A stretch of 64,000 nucleotides of DNA from Ancylobacter novellus DSM 506 (GCF_000092925.1 NC_014217.1:2480001-2544000); one strand, 5' to 3'; shown: positions 43,896-59,381, numbered from the stretch's first letter. Notes: generated by a model from the sequence alone, not told the origin. Made by a program: numbers and translations.

Positions 43896-44240
43896 ATGGA
43901 GATGATCCTTGCGATCGGCATCGGCGTCTTCGCCGCCTCGGGCGTGTGGCTGATCCTGCGCCCGCGCACCTATCAGGTGATCATCGGCCTGTCGCTGATC
44001 TCCTATGCGGTGAACCTGTTCATCTTCAGCATGGGCCGGGTGCGCATCGACGTGCCGCCGGTGCTCAAGTCGGGCGCACCGGGCGATCCGGCGACGCTCG
44101 CCGACCCGATGCCGCAGGCGCTGGTGCTCACCGCCATCGTCATCGGCTTCGCCATGACGGCGCTGTTCCTCGTCGTGCTGCTCGCCGCGCGCGGGCGCAC
44201 CGGCACCGACCATGTCGACGGACGGGAGCCGGACAGATGA
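43896..44240 (+). CDS. mrpC: Mrp antiporter subunit C (NuoK-like)
   Basis: The 114-residue product has three membrane helices and matches MrpC/PhaC, homologous to NuoK: AIGIGVFAASGVWLILRPRT, YQVIIGLSLISYAVNLFIFS and QALVLTAIVIGFAMTALFLV. The family's buried glutamate seen in NuoK is not at the usual place. GGAGATG precedes the ATG at 43896. Its stop overlaps the mrpD start. Confidence 0.95.
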   Translation: MEMILAIGIGVFAASGVWLILRPRTYQVIIGLSLISYAVNLFIFSMGRVRIDVPPVLKSGAPGDPATLADPMPQALVLTAIVIGFAMTALFLVVLLAARGRTGTDHVDGREPDR

Positions 44241-45901
44241 TCCCCGTCATCGAGCACCTCGCCGTCCTGCCGATCCTGCTGCCGCTGGCGGTCGGCGCCT
44301 TCATGCTGCTGTTCGACGAGCGCCGGCGCCTGTTCAAGATGGTGGTGAGCCTCGCCACCGTCGCGACGCTGCTGGCCATCGCGCTGACCCTGGTGGCGCT
44401 GGTCGACATGCCGACCGGCGACCGCTGGTCGACCATCATCGTCTATCCGCTCGGCAACTGGCCGCCGCCCTTCGGCATCGTTCTGGTGGTCGACCGGCTC
44501 GCCGCGCTCATGCTGCTGGTCACCGCCCTGCTCGCCGGCGCCACGCTGCTCTTCGCCATGGCGCGCTGGCACAAGGCGGGGCCGCGCTTCTACACGCTGT
44601 TCCTGCTGCTGCTGACCGGCCTCAACGGCGCCTTTCTCACCGGCGACCTGTTCAACCTGTTCGTCTTCTTCGAGATCCTGCTCGCCGCCTCCTACGGGCT
44701 GGTGCTGCACGGCTCGGGCACGGCGCGGGTGCGCGCGGGGTTGCACTACATCCCGATCAACCTCGTCGCCTCCTCGCTCTTCCTCATAGGCGTCAGCCTG
44801 ATCTACGGCGTCACCGGCACGCTCAACATGGCCGACCTCAGCCGGATGATGCCGACGCTGGAGCCGCAGTCGCGCATGCTGATGGAGGCGGGCGCGGCCG
44901 TGCTCGGCATCGCTTTCCTGGTGAAAGCCGGCATGTGGCCGCTGAGCTTCTGGCTTCCGACCACCTATGCCGCCGCCTGCGCGCCCATCGCCGCCATGTT
45001 CGCCATCATGACCAAGGTCGGCATCTATGTGATCCTGCGCCTGTTCCTGCTGTGCTTCGGCGACGAGGCCGGCGCCTCGGCCGATTTCGGCGCGCTCTGG
45101 CTCTATTATGGCGGGCTCGCCACCATCGTCTTCGGCGGCATCGGCGTGCTCGCCTCGCAGTCCATGCAGCGGCTCGGCGGCTATGCGGTGCTGGTCTCCT
45201 CCGGCACGCTGCTCGCCGCCATCGGCACCGGCAACAGCGCGGTGATCTCCGGCGCGCTGTTCTATCTCGTCACCTCCACCTTTGCCATCGGCGCCTATTT
45301 CCTGCTGGTCGAGCTGATCGAGCGCGGCCAGGCGGCCGGCGCCGACGTGCTCGCCGTCACGCTGGAGATCTTCGGCGACCCGGAGGAGGACATCGAGGAC
45401 GAGGACGAGGAGGTCGGCGTCGCCATTCCGGCGACCATCGCCATACTGGGCGGCGCCTTCGTCGCCTGCACGGCGCTGCTCGCCGGCCTGCCGCCGCTGT
45501 CGGGCTTCATCGCCAAGTTCGCCATGCTCTCGGCGCTGATGAACGAGGCCGGCGATATCCCGGTCTCGCACTGGGTCTTCGTCTTCGTGCTCATGGCCTC
45601 GGGCCTCGCCACGCTGATCGCCATGAGCCGCAACGGCATACGCACGCTGTGGGTGCCGACGGAGACCGAGATCCCGCGCGTGCGCGCCATCGAGGCGATC
45701 CCGGTCGGGGCGCTGCTGTTCCTCTGCGTGGCGCTCACCGTGATGGGCGGTCCGGCCATGCGCTACATGGAGGCGACGGCGCAGATCCTCTACTGGCCCA
45801 GCGAATATTCGCGCGACGTGCTCGGCTCCGCGTCGGCCGGCACGATCTCCGGCGCGCCCATCACGCCGGTGCCGGCGTCCTCCCAGGGAGGCGCGCCATG
45901 A
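44237..45901 (+). CDS. mrpD: Mrp antiporter subunit D (NuoM/N-like)
   Basis: The 554-residue polytopic subunit matches MrpD/PhaD: FYTLFLLLLTGLNGAFLTGD, LFNLFVFFEILLAASYGLVL (with the conserved glutamate), FLVKAGMWPLSFWLPTTYAA (with the key lysine) and PLSGFIAKFAMLSALMNEAG. A strongly acidic loop (FGDPEEDIEDEDEEVGVAIP) lies near residue 385, possibly for cation binding. Its start overlaps mrpC by four bases and its stop overlaps mrpE, which shows tight coupling. Confidence 0.95.
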   Translation: MIPVIEHLAVLPILLPLAVGAFMLLFDERRRLFKMVVSLATVATLLAIALTLVALVDMPTGDRWSTIIVYPLGNWPPPFGIVLVVDRLAALMLLVTALLAGATLLFAMARWHKAGPRFYTLFLLLLTGLNGAFLTGDLFNLFVFFEILLAASYGLVLHGSGTARVRAGLHYIPINLVASSLFLIGVSLIYGVTGTLNMADLSRMMPTLEPQSRMLMEAGAAVLGIAFLVKAGMWPLSFWLPTTYAAACAPIAAMFAIMTKVGIYVILRLFLLCFGDEAGASADFGALWLYYGGLATIVFGGIGVLASQSMQRLGGYAVLVSSGTLLAAIGTGNSAVISGALFYLVTSTFAIGAYFLLVELIERGQAAGADVLAVTLEIFGDPEEDIEDEDEEVGVAIPATIAILGGAFVACTALLAGLPPLSGFIAKFAMLSALMNEAGDIPVSHWVFVFVLMASGLATLIAMSRNGIRTLWVPTETEIPRVRAIEAIPVGALLFLCVALTVMGGPAMRYMEATAQILYWPSEYSRDVLGSASAGTISGAPITPVPASSQGGAP

Positions 45902-46395
45902 CCCTGCTCCGGCGGGTGCTGCCGCATCCCTTCCTGTTCCTCGCCTTGCTCGGCATGTGGCTGCTGATGACGCAGAGCCTGTCGACCGGGCAGATCCTGC
46001 TCGGCGCGCTGGTCGCCTTCGGCGGCTGCTGGGCCATGGTGGCGCTCGATCCCGAGCCGGCACGCATCGGCCGCCCCCTCGCCATCGCCCGGCTGGCGGG
46101 CCGCGTCTTCGTCGACGTCTTCCGCTCGAATGTCGCGGTCGGCCGCATCATCCTCGGCGACGAGGAGAAGCGCACCCATTCCGGCTTCATGAGCCTGAAG
46201 CTCGATCTCACCGACCGCTACGGCCTCGCCGTTCTCGCCATCGTGCTGACCTGCACGCCCGGTACGCAGTGGGTACACTACGATCCCACGCGCGGCGTCC
46301 TCACCCTGCATGTGCTCGACCTGGTCGACGAGAAGCATTGGGTGCGCACGATCAAGCAGCGCTACGAGACCCTGCTGATGGAGATCTTCGAATGA
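45898..46395 (+). CDS. mrpE: Mrp antiporter subunit E
   Basis: The 165-residue subunit matches MrpE: PFLFLALLGMWLLMTQSLST, GQILLGALVAFGGCWAMVAL, RVFVDVFRSNVAVGRIIL, then FMSLKLDLTDRYGLAVLAIV, LTCTPGTQWVHYDPTRGVL and TIKQRYETLLMEIFE. The PGT segment after LTCT is a family hallmark. It overlaps both neighbours by four bases. Confidence 0.95.
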   Translation: MTLLRRVLPHPFLFLALLGMWLLMTQSLSTGQILLGALVAFGGCWAMVALDPEPARIGRPLAIARLAGRVFVDVFRSNVAVGRIILGDEEKRTHSGFMSLKLDLTDRYGLAVLAIVLTCTPGTQWVHYDPTRGVLTLHVLDLVDEKHWVRTIKQRYETLLMEIFE

Positions 46396-46673
46396 GCGCG
46401 ATGATCCTCGGCTGGTCGATCACGGCGGCGCAGGTGCTGCTGGGCTTCGCCATGGCCTGCGCGGCGCTGCGCTTCATCCGCGGGCCGCGCGCGCAGGACC
46501 GCATCATCGGCCTCGACACCTTCTATGTGAACGCCATGCTGATGCTTATCACCATCGGCATACGCAGCGGCGCGACGCTGTATTTCGAGGCGGCGCTGAT
46601 CATCGGCCTGCTCGGCTTCGTCGGCACGGTGGCGCTCGCCAAGTTCCTCATGCGCGGCGAGGTGATCGAATGA
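46392..46673 (+). CDS. mrpF: Mrp antiporter subunit F
   Basis: The 93-residue subunit has three membrane helices: WSITAAQVLLGFAMACAALR, FIRGPRAQDRIIGLDTFYVN (with the conserved RGP-x-x-DR-x-x-x-LD) and EAALIIGLLGFVGTVALAKF. Overlap with mrpE and mrpG by four bases each implies translational coupling. Confidence 0.95.
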   Translation: MSAMILGWSITAAQVLLGFAMACAALRFIRGPRAQDRIIGLDTFYVNAMLMLITIGIRSGATLYFEAALIIGLLGFVGTVALAKFLMRGEVIE

Positions 46674-47032
46674 GCGCGGCTCCCGACCTGCCGCTGTGGG
46701 CGGCGCTGCTGGTCTCCGTCCTCATCGTCGGTGGCGCGCTGGTGACGCTGATCGGCTCGATCGGCCTGTGGCGGCTGCCGGACTTCTATGCCCGGCTGCA
46801 CGCGCCCTCGCTCGGCGCCACCCTCGGCACCGGCGCCATCCTCATCGGGTCGATGATCTGCTTCTCCGTGCTGCGCAGCCGGCCGCTGGTGCACGAGGTG
46901 CTGATCGCCGTCTTCGTCACCATCACCACGCCGGTGACGCTGATGCTGCTCTCCCGCGCCTCGCTCTACCGCGACCGGGTGGAGGGCCGCACCGACGTGC
47001 CGGCCGAAGACCCCGAACCTACCGAGCCGTGA
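46670..47032 (+). CDS. mrpG: Mrp antiporter subunit G
   Basis: The 120-residue subunit has three helices and the family motif IGSIGLWRLPDFYARLHAPS followed by GATLGTGAILIGSMICFSVL, with VLIAVFVTITTPVTLMLLSR. It is the last gene of the operon. Only six bases separate its stop from the convergent kinase gene, and no terminator is visible. Confidence 0.95.
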   Translation: MSAAPDLPLWAALLVSVLIVGGALVTLIGSIGLWRLPDFYARLHAPSLGATLGTGAILIGSMICFSVLRSRPLVHEVLIAVFVTITTPVTLMLLSRASLYRDRVEGRTDVPAEDPEPTEP

Positions 47033-47038
47033 CGTTCC

Positions 47039-49366
47039 CTACAGCACTTCCTTCAGCTTGGCGGCGAGGCCGCCGAGGGTGAACGGCTTGATCAGCAGGT
47101 GCACGCCGTGGTCGAGCACGCCATTGTGGATGATGGCGTTGCGCGTATAGCCGGTGGTGAAGATCACCTTGAGGTCCGGCCGCAGGGCGAGCGCCGCATT
47201 GGCGAGCTGGCGCCCGTTCATGGTCGGCATCACCACGTCGGTCAGCAGCACGCGGATCTCGGGATGGGCCTCGAGCTCGTGCAGCGCCGCCGCGCCGCTG
47301 TCGGCCTCGATCACGCGGTAGCCGAGCTCGTCGAGCATGGTCCGGCTCATCGCCCGCACCTGCGCGTCGTCCTCGACCAGCAGCACGATCTCGGCATTGC
47401 CGCCGCCGGCCACCTCGCCGGCCGCCGCCGGTTCGGCCGGCATCTCGCCGGTGTAGCGCGGGAAGTAGAGCTTCACCGTCGTGCCGTGGCCGACCTCGGA
47501 ATAGATCTTCACATGCCCGCCCGACTGCTTGACGAAGCCGTGCACCTGGCTGAGGCCGAGCCCGGTGCCCTGCCCCGGCGGCTTGGTGGTGAAGAAGGGA
47601 TCGAACGCCTTCTCCATCACCGGCTCGGCCATGCCCGAGCCGTTGTCGGTGACGGCGATCAGCACATATTGCCCGGGCGTCACCTCGGGCTGCTGGGTGG
47701 CATAGGATTCGTCCAGGAAGGCGTTGGTGGTCTCGATGGTGAGCTTGCCGCCGTCCGGCATGGCGTCGCGCGCGTTCACCGCGAGGTTGAGCAGCACGTT
47801 CTCGAACTGGTTCTGGTCGACATTGATGCGCCAGAGCCCGCCGCCATGCACGATTTCGATCTCGATGGTCTCCGGCAGCGAGCCGCGCAAGAGGCCGGAC
47901 ATGCCGCTGACCAGCTTGTTGACGTCGCTCGGCGTCGGCGAGAGCGCCTGACGGCGCGAGAAGGCGAGCAGCCGGCCGGTGAGCTGCACCGCGCGGTCGC
48001 CGCCGTCGATGGCGGCGTCGATCAGCGGCTCGAGCTTGCCCTCGCCGCGCTGGAGCCGCCGCTTGACCAGATGCAGGCCGCTGAGGATCACCGCCAGCAT
48101 GTTGTTGAAGTCGTGGGCGATGCCGCCGGTGAGCTGGCCGATCGCCTCCATCTTCTGCAATTGGCGGATCTTGGCCTCGTTCTCCTCGCTGCGCTGCATC
48201 TCGCCGACGAGCTGGCGGTTGGCCGCCTGAAGCTCCTGCGTGCGCAGCGCCACCTGCTTCTCCAGCGTGGTGTTGAGCTTGGCGAGCTCCTCCAGCGCCG
48301 CGTCGCGCTCGCGGATGCGCTCGCGTATGGCGTTGCCGCTGGTCTCCAGCACGTCGGCGACCTGCCTGAGCTCGGCGACGTCGGGGCCGACGGGCTCCAG
48401 CCGCTCGCCATGGCTGAGCCGCTCGGCATTGCGGGCCAGCGCCCGGATGGGGTTGCTGAAGCGCCGGCTCACCGCCCAGGCGGCGATGAGCGACAGCGCG
48501 GCGAGGCCGAGGCCGAGCGCGACCAGCAGCAGCAGCGAGCGCTGCAGCGGACGCTCCAGCGCCGCCTGCGGCACCGCGACCGCGAGTGTCCAGTCCGAAA
48601 CCGCCGAGCGCCGGTAGAAGATGGTGGAGAGCTCGTCGTCGATCGTCGCGTTACGCTCTATGCCCGGCGTTGGGCCTTCGCCCGGAATGCCCAGCTGCTT
48701 CATGTCCTGGCCCACCGACGGATCGCCGGAGCCGGAGCGCGCCACCAGCGCCTGCTTGCCGTCGAGCACCAGCGCCGTCTGGCCCGGCTCGAGGGAGAGG
48801 CGGGCGAGGATGCTGCCGATGAGGGTGGTGGGGACGCTGAGGCTGAGATAGGCCGCCACCCGCCCCTCCCGCAGGACGGGCGCGACGACGGCGAAGAGCG
48901 GGCGCCGGACGATGAGCCCATGCACGACGGCGGAGACCACTGGCTGGCCGGTCGCCGCCACCTGCAGGTCGGCCTCGCGCAGCGACGTCGCCTCCGGCAG
49001 CGGCGTGCCCCACGGCACCGCCGAATTGACCAGCTGCTGGCTGTCGAGGTCGCGCAGCGCGAAGGTGGCCTGCCGCCACCGGGCGACTTCCACCGCATAG
49101 CTGTGGAAGTCCCGCAGGTTGTCCATCTTGAGCGAAGGCGACACCGACATCGCCCGCAGGGTGAATTCGAGCCCGATCAGCTCGGCGTCCACCGCCGTGG
49201 CGAGCGCGTGGACGGTATCGCGCCCGTCCTGCTCCATGCGGCTGCGCTCGGCATTGGCGAGATTGACCAGCAATATGCCGGAGAACAGCAGCGTGGGCGC
49301 CAGCAGCACCACGATCAGCAGGGCGATATGCGTGCGGATCGATGCGGAACTGATGTTGAACGGCAT
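47039..49366 (-). CDS. Membrane hybrid sensor histidine kinase with receiver domain
   Basis: The 775-residue protein has an N-terminal helix ([19 protein letters not shown]) and an extracytoplasmic sensor of Cache type to about residue 275. A second helix ([21 protein letters not shown]), HAMP-like and coiled-coil segments follow. The kinase core has the phospho-acceptor histidine in [20 protein letters not shown] near 412, then [20 protein letters not shown] and [12 protein letters not shown]. The C-terminal receiver has its aspartate in [13 protein letters not shown] near 710. No response-regulator gene is adjacent, so its target is unknown. It converges on mrpG. Confidence 0.93.
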   Translation of the reverse strand: MPFNISSASIRTHIALLIVVLLAPTLLFSGILLVNLANAERSRMEQDGRDTVHALATAVDAELIGLEFTLRAMSVSPSLKMDNLRDFHSYAVEVARWRQATFALRDLDSQQLVNSAVPWGTPLPEATSLREADLQVAATGQPVVSAVVHGLIVRRPLFAVVAPVLREGRVAAYLSLSVPTTLIGSILARLSLEPGQTALVLDGKQALVARSGSGDPSVGQDMKQLGIPGEGPTPGIERNATIDDELSTIFYRRSAVSDWTLAVAVPQAALERPLQRSLLLLVALGLGLAALSLIAAWAVSRRFSNPIRALARNAERLSHGERLEPVGPDVAELRQVADVLETSGNAIRERIRERDAALEELAKLNTTLEKQVALRTQELQAANRQLVGEMQRSEENEAKIRQLQKMEAIGQLTGGIAHDFNNMLAVILSGLHLVKRRLQRGEGKLEPLIDAAIDGGDRAVQLTGRLLAFSRRQALSPTPSDVNKLVSGMSGLLRGSLPETIEIEIVHGGGLWRINVDQNQFENVLLNLAVNARDAMPDGGKLTIETTNAFLDESYATQQPEVTPGQYVLIAVTDNGSGMAEPVMEKAFDPFFTTKPPGQGTGLGLSQVHGFVKQSGGHVKIYSEVGHGTTVKLYFPRYTGEMPAEPAAAGEVAGGGNAEIVLLVEDDAQVRAMSRTMLDELGYRVIEADSGAAALHELEAHPEIRVLLTDVVMPTMNGRQLANAALALRPDLKVIFTTGYTRNAIIHNGVLDHGVHLLIKPFTLGGLAAKLKEVL

Positions 49367-49549
49367 CGCCCTTCCCGGCCCTTCGCGGCTGCTTCGGGCA
49401 CTCTACAGTGGGGGGAAGGCGTGTCGAGCCTCTTGCGCGGCGGCTCGCGTTAAGCAGCTGATTCCGCCGCGAATTTTCGCCGCCGTCGCAAACGCGGCAC
49501 ACGGCAATGGGTTACCGTGCCGGCGCAGGCGGGAAGGAGCGGCCGCGCC

Positions 49550-49807
49550 TCAGCGGCGCGGATCGTCGGGCTTGAACGGCGTGCCCTCCGGCGAGCCGTC
49601 GACCGTGCGCCGCGTCTTCGGCTCCAGCCGTCCGGCCGTACGCGACGCGGGCTTGCCGTCGGCCGGATGGTTGTCGTTGTCGACCTCGTCGAGCGGCGGC
49701 GCCAGCGGATCGGACACCGCCGTCGTGCGGTCGTCGAGCACGGCGTCGACATTGGCGGGATCGACGACGACCGGGTTCTGGTCGAGACGGCGCGGATCGC
49801 GGACCAT
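49550..49807 (-). CDS. Small acidic/proline-rich protein, unknown function
   Basis: The ATG at 49807 has GGAGG seven bases upstream and gives 85 residues, MVRDPRRLDQNPVVVDPANV followed by DAVLDDRTTAVSDPLAPPLD and a tail of charged residues. It is rich in Asp and Pro and probably disordered. I recognise no family; it may be a real small protein because of the good ribosome site and composition. It lies between the kinase and the AcoR-like gene. Bases 49367-49549 hold no gene. Confidence 0.5.
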   Translation of the reverse strand: MVRDPRRLDQNPVVVDPANVDAVLDDRTTAVSDPLAPPLDEVDNDNHPADGKPASRTAGRLEPKTRRTVDGSPEGTPFKPDDPRR

Positions 49808-49870
49808 GAGCATGCCTCCATGTTTCCTGTCATGGGGGCAACGGGCCGGGGACGCGCCGGGTTCCGTCGC

Positions 49871-51721
49871 TCAGGCGTGGAACAGCCGCCGGTAGAGCGT
49901 CGAGCGGTTGATGCCGAGCCGGCGCGCCGCCAGCGAGACATTGCCGCCGCAGGCCTCCAGCGTGCGCCGCATCGCCTCGACCGTGAGCGCGTCCAGAGTG
50001 GTGTCCGACGCCGAAGGCGACGCGGAGACCGGCGCCGTGCCGATCTCCGGCGGCAGCATTGCCTCCTCCACCGGCCGGTAGGGTTCGGCGAGCGCGGCCA
50101 GCGCGCGCAGCGTGCCGGCGAGCTGGCGGAAATTGCCGGGCCAGCCATGGCCGGCGAGCCGGGCCGCGCAGCCTTCCGTCAGAGTGAGGCGCTCATCGTC
50201 GACGAGCTGCCGCCACAGTTCGCGCACGATGCCGGCGCGGTCGGGCAGCGCCCGCAGCGGCGGCAGCGCCACCGTGTAATGGGCGATGCGGAAATAGAGG
50301 TCCTGACGGAAGCTGCCCGCCTCCACCAGCGCGGTGAGGTCGCGATGGGTGGCGCAGAGCAGCGCGAAGTCCACCTTCACCGGCCGGCCGCCGCCGAGCG
50401 GGGCGACCTCGCGGTCCTGCAGCACGCGCAGCAGCCGCGATTGCAGCGAGAGCGGCATGTCGCCGATCTCGTCGAGGAACAGCACGCCGCCCTGCGCCTC
50501 GCGCAAGAGGCCCTTGCGGCCATGGCGGCGGGCGCCGGTGAAGGCGCCTTCCTCATAGCCGAACAGTTCGGATTCGATCAGCGTCTCCGGCACCGCGGCG
50601 CAGTTCACCGCGACGAAGGGGCCGCCCGCGCGCGTGCTCAGGCGATGGATCTCGCGCGCCGCCAGCTCCTTGCCGGTGCCGGTCTCGCCACGGATCAGCA
50701 CCGGCACGTCCGCCTCCACCATGCGCACCGCGCGGGCGATCGCCTCGCGCTCGGTGGGCGCGAAGAGCGGCCCCTGCTCGCGCCGCGCCGGGGGCGCGAG
50801 CACGCCGATCATGCGCGAAGGCGGCGGGCCGTCGAGGCGGCAGAACAGCGGGCGGCCGGCGCCGTCACGCAGCGCATGGGTCTGGCCATCCGCGCGCGGC
50901 AGCCGTTCCAGGAGTTCATCCGCGCGCGCCGCGCCCAGCGCCGACCAGTCGGCACCGACGAGGCCGAGGCCGGCGCGGTTCGCCGCCACCAGCCGGTCCT
51001 CCTCGAACACCAGCACGCCCTCGCGCGCCGTGCCGAGCAGCGCCCGGTCGGCCTGCAGCCGCAGGATGCGGCGCCCGGCGAAATCCTCGTCGAAGAAGCG
51101 GTGCTCGATCTGCGCCACCGCGAGCCGCACCAGCCCGAGCGCATGGCGGTGGTCCACCGCCGCCGGCCCGGACAGGTCGAGCGCCCCGACGGTCTGACCG
51201 TAGGGGTCGAGGATCGGCGCCGCCGAGCAGGAAAGGATGCCGTGCGGGTCGTAATAATGCTCGCCGCCATGAACGGCGATGGGCCGGCCCTCCACCAGCG
51301 CGGTGCCGACCGCATTGGTGCCGGTCGAGCTCTCTCCCCACATCACGCCGGGGCGCAGCGCCACCTGCGCGGCACGGGCGGCGAAGTCGGCATTGCCGAG
51401 CGCGTCGAGGATCAGTCCGTCCGCATCGGTGAGGATGACCACGCAGCCGGTCTGCATGGCGTCGGCATAGAGGCTCTCGATCTCCGGCCGGCACAGGCGG
51501 CGCAGCCTCTCGTGCCGCTCGGTGATGGCGCTGAGCTCATGCGCGGTCAGCGGCTCGAGGCGCGGCAGGGCGGCGTTGTCGAGGCCGCGCGCGGCACAGC
51601 GCTGCCAGGAGCGCAGGATCGGCTCGGGGACCAGCCCGTCCAGCGGCCTGTCCGGCCGCCCGTGCTGGAAGAACTGCTTGCGCGCGGCGAGCACGCTGCG
51701 CGGCGAGGCGTCCGGACGCAT
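49871..51721 (-). CDS. Sigma-54-dependent activator, AcoR type (GAF-AAA-Fis)
   Basis: The 616-residue activator has the AcoR order: an N-terminal segment with [12 protein letters not shown], a GAF sensor ([38 protein letters not shown]), and an AAA+ domain with Walker [17 protein letters not shown] near residue 342 and the sigma-54 contact loop GAFTGA near 392. A Fis-type HTH closes it ([20 protein letters not shown]). Relatives control acetoin, aldehyde or alcohol dehydrogenase genes. GGGAGGATCGC precedes the ATG at 51721. It is divergent from the aldehyde dehydrogenase it probably activates. Confidence 0.95.
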   Translation of the reverse strand: MRPDASPRSVLAARKQFFQHGRPDRPLDGLVPEPILRSWQRCAARGLDNAALPRLEPLTAHELSAITERHERLRRLCRPEIESLYADAMQTGCVVILTDADGLILDALGNADFAARAAQVALRPGVMWGESSTGTNAVGTALVEGRPIAVHGGEHYYDPHGILSCSAAPILDPYGQTVGALDLSGPAAVDHRHALGLVRLAVAQIEHRFFDEDFAGRRILRLQADRALLGTAREGVLVFEEDRLVAANRAGLGLVGADWSALGAARADELLERLPRADGQTHALRDGAGRPLFCRLDGPPPSRMIGVLAPPARREQGPLFAPTEREAIARAVRMVEADVPVLIRGETGTGKELAAREIHRLSTRAGGPFVAVNCAAVPETLIESELFGYEEGAFTGARRHGRKGLLREAQGGVLFLDEIGDMPLSLQSRLLRVLQDREVAPLGGGRPVKVDFALLCATHRDLTALVEAGSFRQDLYFRIAHYTVALPPLRALPDRAGIVRELWRQLVDDERLTLTEGCAARLAGHGWPGNFRQLAGTLRALAALAEPYRPVEEAMLPPEIGTAPVSASPSASDTTLDALTVEAMRRTLEACGGNVSLAARRLGINRSTLYRRLFHA

Positions 51722-51734
51722 GCGATCCTCCCGA

Positions 51735-51753
51735 GTGTTGCAAAATGCCACAC
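51735..51753. promoter_or_regulatory. Candidate activator-binding dyad (UAS)
   Basis: GTGTTGC-AAAAT-GCCACAC is an inverted repeat with six of seven arm bases paired. It sits about 160 bases upstream of the -24/-12 promoter and 14 bases from the activator start, fitting both enhancer binding and autoregulation. Confidence 0.5.
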
Positions 51754-51912
51754 ATGTCGCAGGTCTTGTCGTTCTTTCCGACAGTTTCTAGCAAGTTTTC
51801 ACCCGCCGTCCATCGGCTTCTTCTTCAATCCCCGGCGAGTACTTCGCCAATCCCAACGGAATCAATATTTTCCCGTGCTGCAATGACGATTTTGTGCACT
51901 GCCGCATCGCGC

Positions 51913-51928
51913 TGGCACGGGCGCTGCA
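51913..51928 (+). promoter_or_regulatory. Sigma-54 (-24/-12) promoter of the aldehyde dehydrogenase gene
   Basis: TGGCACG-GGCG-CTGCA closely matches the consensus TGGCACG-N4-TTGCA. The GG (51914-51915) and GC (51926-51927) are separated by exactly ten bases. The gene starts 32 bases further on, and a sigma-54 activator is encoded beside it. Confidence 0.8.
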
Positions 51929-51959
51929 ATCTTCGCGTTCCCAGCCTGGGAGGATACCA

Positions 51960-53477
<1,518 letters not shown>

Positions 53478-53492
53478 GCCCGTCAGGTCCGG

Positions 53493-53513
53493 CCGGCGGC
53501 GTGAAGCCGCCGG
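53493..53513 (+). terminator. Hairpin between aldehyde dehydrogenase and DUF779 genes
   Basis: CCGGCGGC-GTGAA-GCCGCCGG is an 8-bp stem followed by TTTCC, 15 bases after the stop. It could be a weak terminator or an mRNA processing barrier within the operon. Confidence 0.4.
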
Positions 53514-53587
53514 TTTCCGAGACCGTCACCTCGGCGCCGCCCGGCCCCTTCCCCGGCGCGGCGCCGCCTTTCGCCGGAGGCCCCCCA

Positions 53588-54037
53588 ATGGACACGGCAA
53601 CCGACACGGCACTGCAGGCGGCAAGCGACGCCGCCGCCAATCGTCCGGACCAATCAGGAATTGTACCGCGCGTGCTCGCCACGCCGGCGGCGCTGGAGCT
53701 GATCGCCGCGCTCAGGGCCGATCACGGGGCGCTGCTGTTCCACCAGTCGGGCGGCTGCTGCGACGGTTCCTCGCCCATGTGCTACCCGGTCGGCGACTTC
53801 ATCGTCGGCGACCGCGACGTGCATATGGGCGAGATCGGCGGCGCGCCCTTCTATATGAGCCCGTCGCAGTTCGACTATTGGAAGCACACCCAGCTCATCA
53901 TCGACGTGGTGCCGGGCCGCGGCGGCATGTTCAGCCTGGAGAATGGGCGGGACGTGCGCTTCCTCACCCGCTCGCGCCTGTTCGCCGACGAGGAGCTCGA
54001 CCGGCTGGCGCCGGTCGGCGAAGGCCCGGCAACCTGA
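53588..54037 (+). CDS. DUF779 family protein
   Basis: The 149-residue product matches DUF779, almost always found beside aldehyde dehydrogenase genes: ALELIAALRADHGALLFHQS, then GGCCDGSSPMCYPVGDFIVG, SPSQFDYWKHTQLIIDVVPG and GGMFSLENGRDVRFLTRSRL. The three cysteines (C-C and M-C) may bind a metal. GGAGG is upstream of the ATG. Function is unknown; gene order suggests assistance to the aldehyde dehydrogenase. Confidence 0.93.
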   Translation: MDTATDTALQAASDAAANRPDQSGIVPRVLATPAALELIAALRADHGALLFHQSGGCCDGSSPMCYPVGDFIVGDRDVHMGEIGGAPFYMSPSQFDYWKHTQLIIDVVPGRGGMFSLENGRDVRFLTRSRLFADEELDRLAPVGEGPAT

Positions 54038-54136
54038 GATTGCAGCTCCCGCCAGCAAAAAGCCGCCTCCCGCAGGGCGGATGGCGGCCCAGGCAGTCTC
54101 GCGCCCGCTCGCCGGCAGTCGCCGGCGGCGTGGGTC

Positions 54137-54466
54137 TCACTGGCAGAGCAGGATGTCCTGCTCGCGCACCATCTTGTAGTTGTCCGCCAGCTTGGCAACG
54201 AAGCGCACGTCGCCGCTGCTGTTGAAGCAGTAGTCGACGAGGCGCCCGTCGCCCCAGCTGATGCGGACGGCACGCGGGTTGTAGCAGAGGTTCTGCAGCT
54301 CGATCCGGCCCGCCGAGGCACTGATCTCGACGATGCAGATGCGTTCCACCGCACCCTGCAAATCACTGCCCGCCCAGCGCGGCTGCGCCAGGGCCGACCC
54401 ACCGAATGCCATCGCGCCCGCCATCAGGCCGGCACAGCTCACTGCAACCAATTTGCGCATCGTCAT
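54137..54466 (-). CDS. Small exported cysteine-containing protein, unknown function
   Basis: The 109-residue product has a signal peptide (cleavage near SALAQP) and a mature domain of about 80 residues with cysteines in ERICIVEIS, LQNLCYNPR, VDYCFNSS and ILLCQ, probably two disulfides. The pattern VERICIVEISASAG, IELQNLCYNPRAVRI and WGDGRLVDYCFNSSG does not match a family I know. GGGGGGAACG precedes the ATG at 54466. The upstream gap to 54692 shows AT-rich promoter-like sequence but no gene. Confidence 0.75.
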   Translation of the reverse strand: MTMRKLVAVSCAGLMAGAMAFGGSALAQPRWAGSDLQGAVERICIVEISASAGRIELQNLCYNPRAVRISWGDGRLVDYCFNSSGDVRFVAKLADNYKMVREQDILLCQ

Positions 54467-54692
54467 AACGTTCCCCCCGTTCTGACGCGGATTGGCCGGC
54501 GAATTTACACCTCGTTACCCTTAACGCAACAAATTTGAAGCTTTTTTGCTGGCGAATTGAGCAAAATTTCGTAACGACGCCCGTTTGTGTACAAATCGTC
54601 GGCAGGTCGCGCACAACCCGTCACAGGCAAAAAGGCGCGCGGCGGCGCGGTCACGAGACCGTCACTGCCGGTATAACCTTTTGAGATAGCGT

Positions 54693-55614
54693 CTATTTTT
54701 TGGTGAGCGCAGTCACCGCCAGGGCCGTCGCGGCGGCCCGGTTCTCGACGCCGATCTTGGCGTAGATCTGTTCGAGGTGCTTATTTACCGTGCGGGGCGA
54801 CAGGCCGAGAATCTCGCCTATGTCGCGATTCGCCTTGCCGCGGGCGAGCCACATCAGCACCTCGGCCTCGCGGACGGTGAGATTGAGCTTGGCCCTGAGC
54901 ACCTGTTCGGGCGGCAGGCGGTCATCCTCGACGATGCGCAGCAGCAGCTCCTCCGGCCCGATCTGGCCGACATAGGACAGCCGGAGCCGGCGCGCGGAGC
55001 CCTCGACCGGCAGATCGATGGCGTCCGGCTCGGCCGCGGCCGCCTCGCCCTTGCGGCCCTCCAGCCAGCGGCGCACCGGCTCGGGCAGCATCAGGCTGTC
55101 GCCGGGCGGCGAGACGGTGATCGAGGTGAGCAGCGCGGTCGCCTGCGGCGTCGACCACAGCACCCTGCCCTCCCGCGTCGCCGAGAGCAGATAGCGCCCC
55201 GCCGCGTCCAGCGCCGCGCGGGCGCTGTGGGTCTGGCGGGCATTGGCGAGATGCACGCGGATGCGAGCGATCAGCTCGTCCGGCGAGATCGGCTTGGTGA
55301 CATAGTCGACCCCGCCCGCCTCCAGCCCCTTCACGATCTGCTCGGTCTCCGACAGGCCCGTCATGAAGATCACCGGCACATGGGCGACCGACTTGTTGCG
55401 CTTCAGGCGCCGGCAGGTCTCGAAGCCGTCCATGCCGGGCATCACCGCGTCCATCAGGATGACGTCGGGGGTGATGCGCTCGATGAGCGCGAGCGCATTG
55501 GCGCCCTCCACCGCCACCAGCACGGTGGCGCCGGCGGCCTCCAGCGCGTCGGTGAGCAGGCTCAGGGTCTCGGGGGAATCGTCCACCACCAAGACGATGT
55601 CGCGGCGTTCCACG

Positions 55615-55625
<11 letters not shown>
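54693..55625 (-). CDS. LuxR/NarL-family response regulator
   Basis: The 310-residue protein has an N-terminal receiver (DIVLVVDDSPETLSLLTDAL; phospho-acceptor aspartate in DVILMDAVMPGMDGFETC; VIFMTGLSE; DYVTKPISPDELIAR). A middle segment of about 100 residues follows, then a C-terminal LuxR HTH (LTVREAEVLMWLARGKANRD; EILGLSPRTVNKHLEQIYAK). Its start overlaps the 3' end of the hybrid kinase gene, so they are co-transcribed and form a cognate pair. The linker is longer than in NarL and may be another sensing domain. Confidence 0.95.
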
Positions 55626-59004
<3,379 letters not shown>

Positions 59005-59381
59005 AGGGTTTTGCCTCGCCGTGCCGACGCCAGACATTCTTCTGCGCTCACCCTCCCCTGGGCATTTTGTGGTTTGTTACCTTGTAATGCTGCACTGCAC
59101 ACGCCGCCGACTGCTCGCCCCGCCCGACCAACCAAGCACAAATCGTTCCAGTTAAGTCGACTTGAGCCCCTGCGGCCGAATGTCCTGCAACAGTCAGCGT
59201 ATTTACCTGCCGATCGATGAAAATATGCCCAACTGAATGCAATTGAGGCATGTCGTTTCGATCACTGAATTACCCACCCCCGAAGAATTCGCGTCCGCGC
59301 GCGCGTGAAAACGACGAGGCGGAGCGTGCACACACGCCCCAGCCTGCCACGCCACTGTGTGGGAGCGGCCCCAAATCCCCT

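Noticed and set aside
40961..43969. A 1002-codon open frame on the minus strand
   Set aside because: It is the exact antisense of mrpA and has no recognisable domain, only charged, Arg- and Gln-rich residues.
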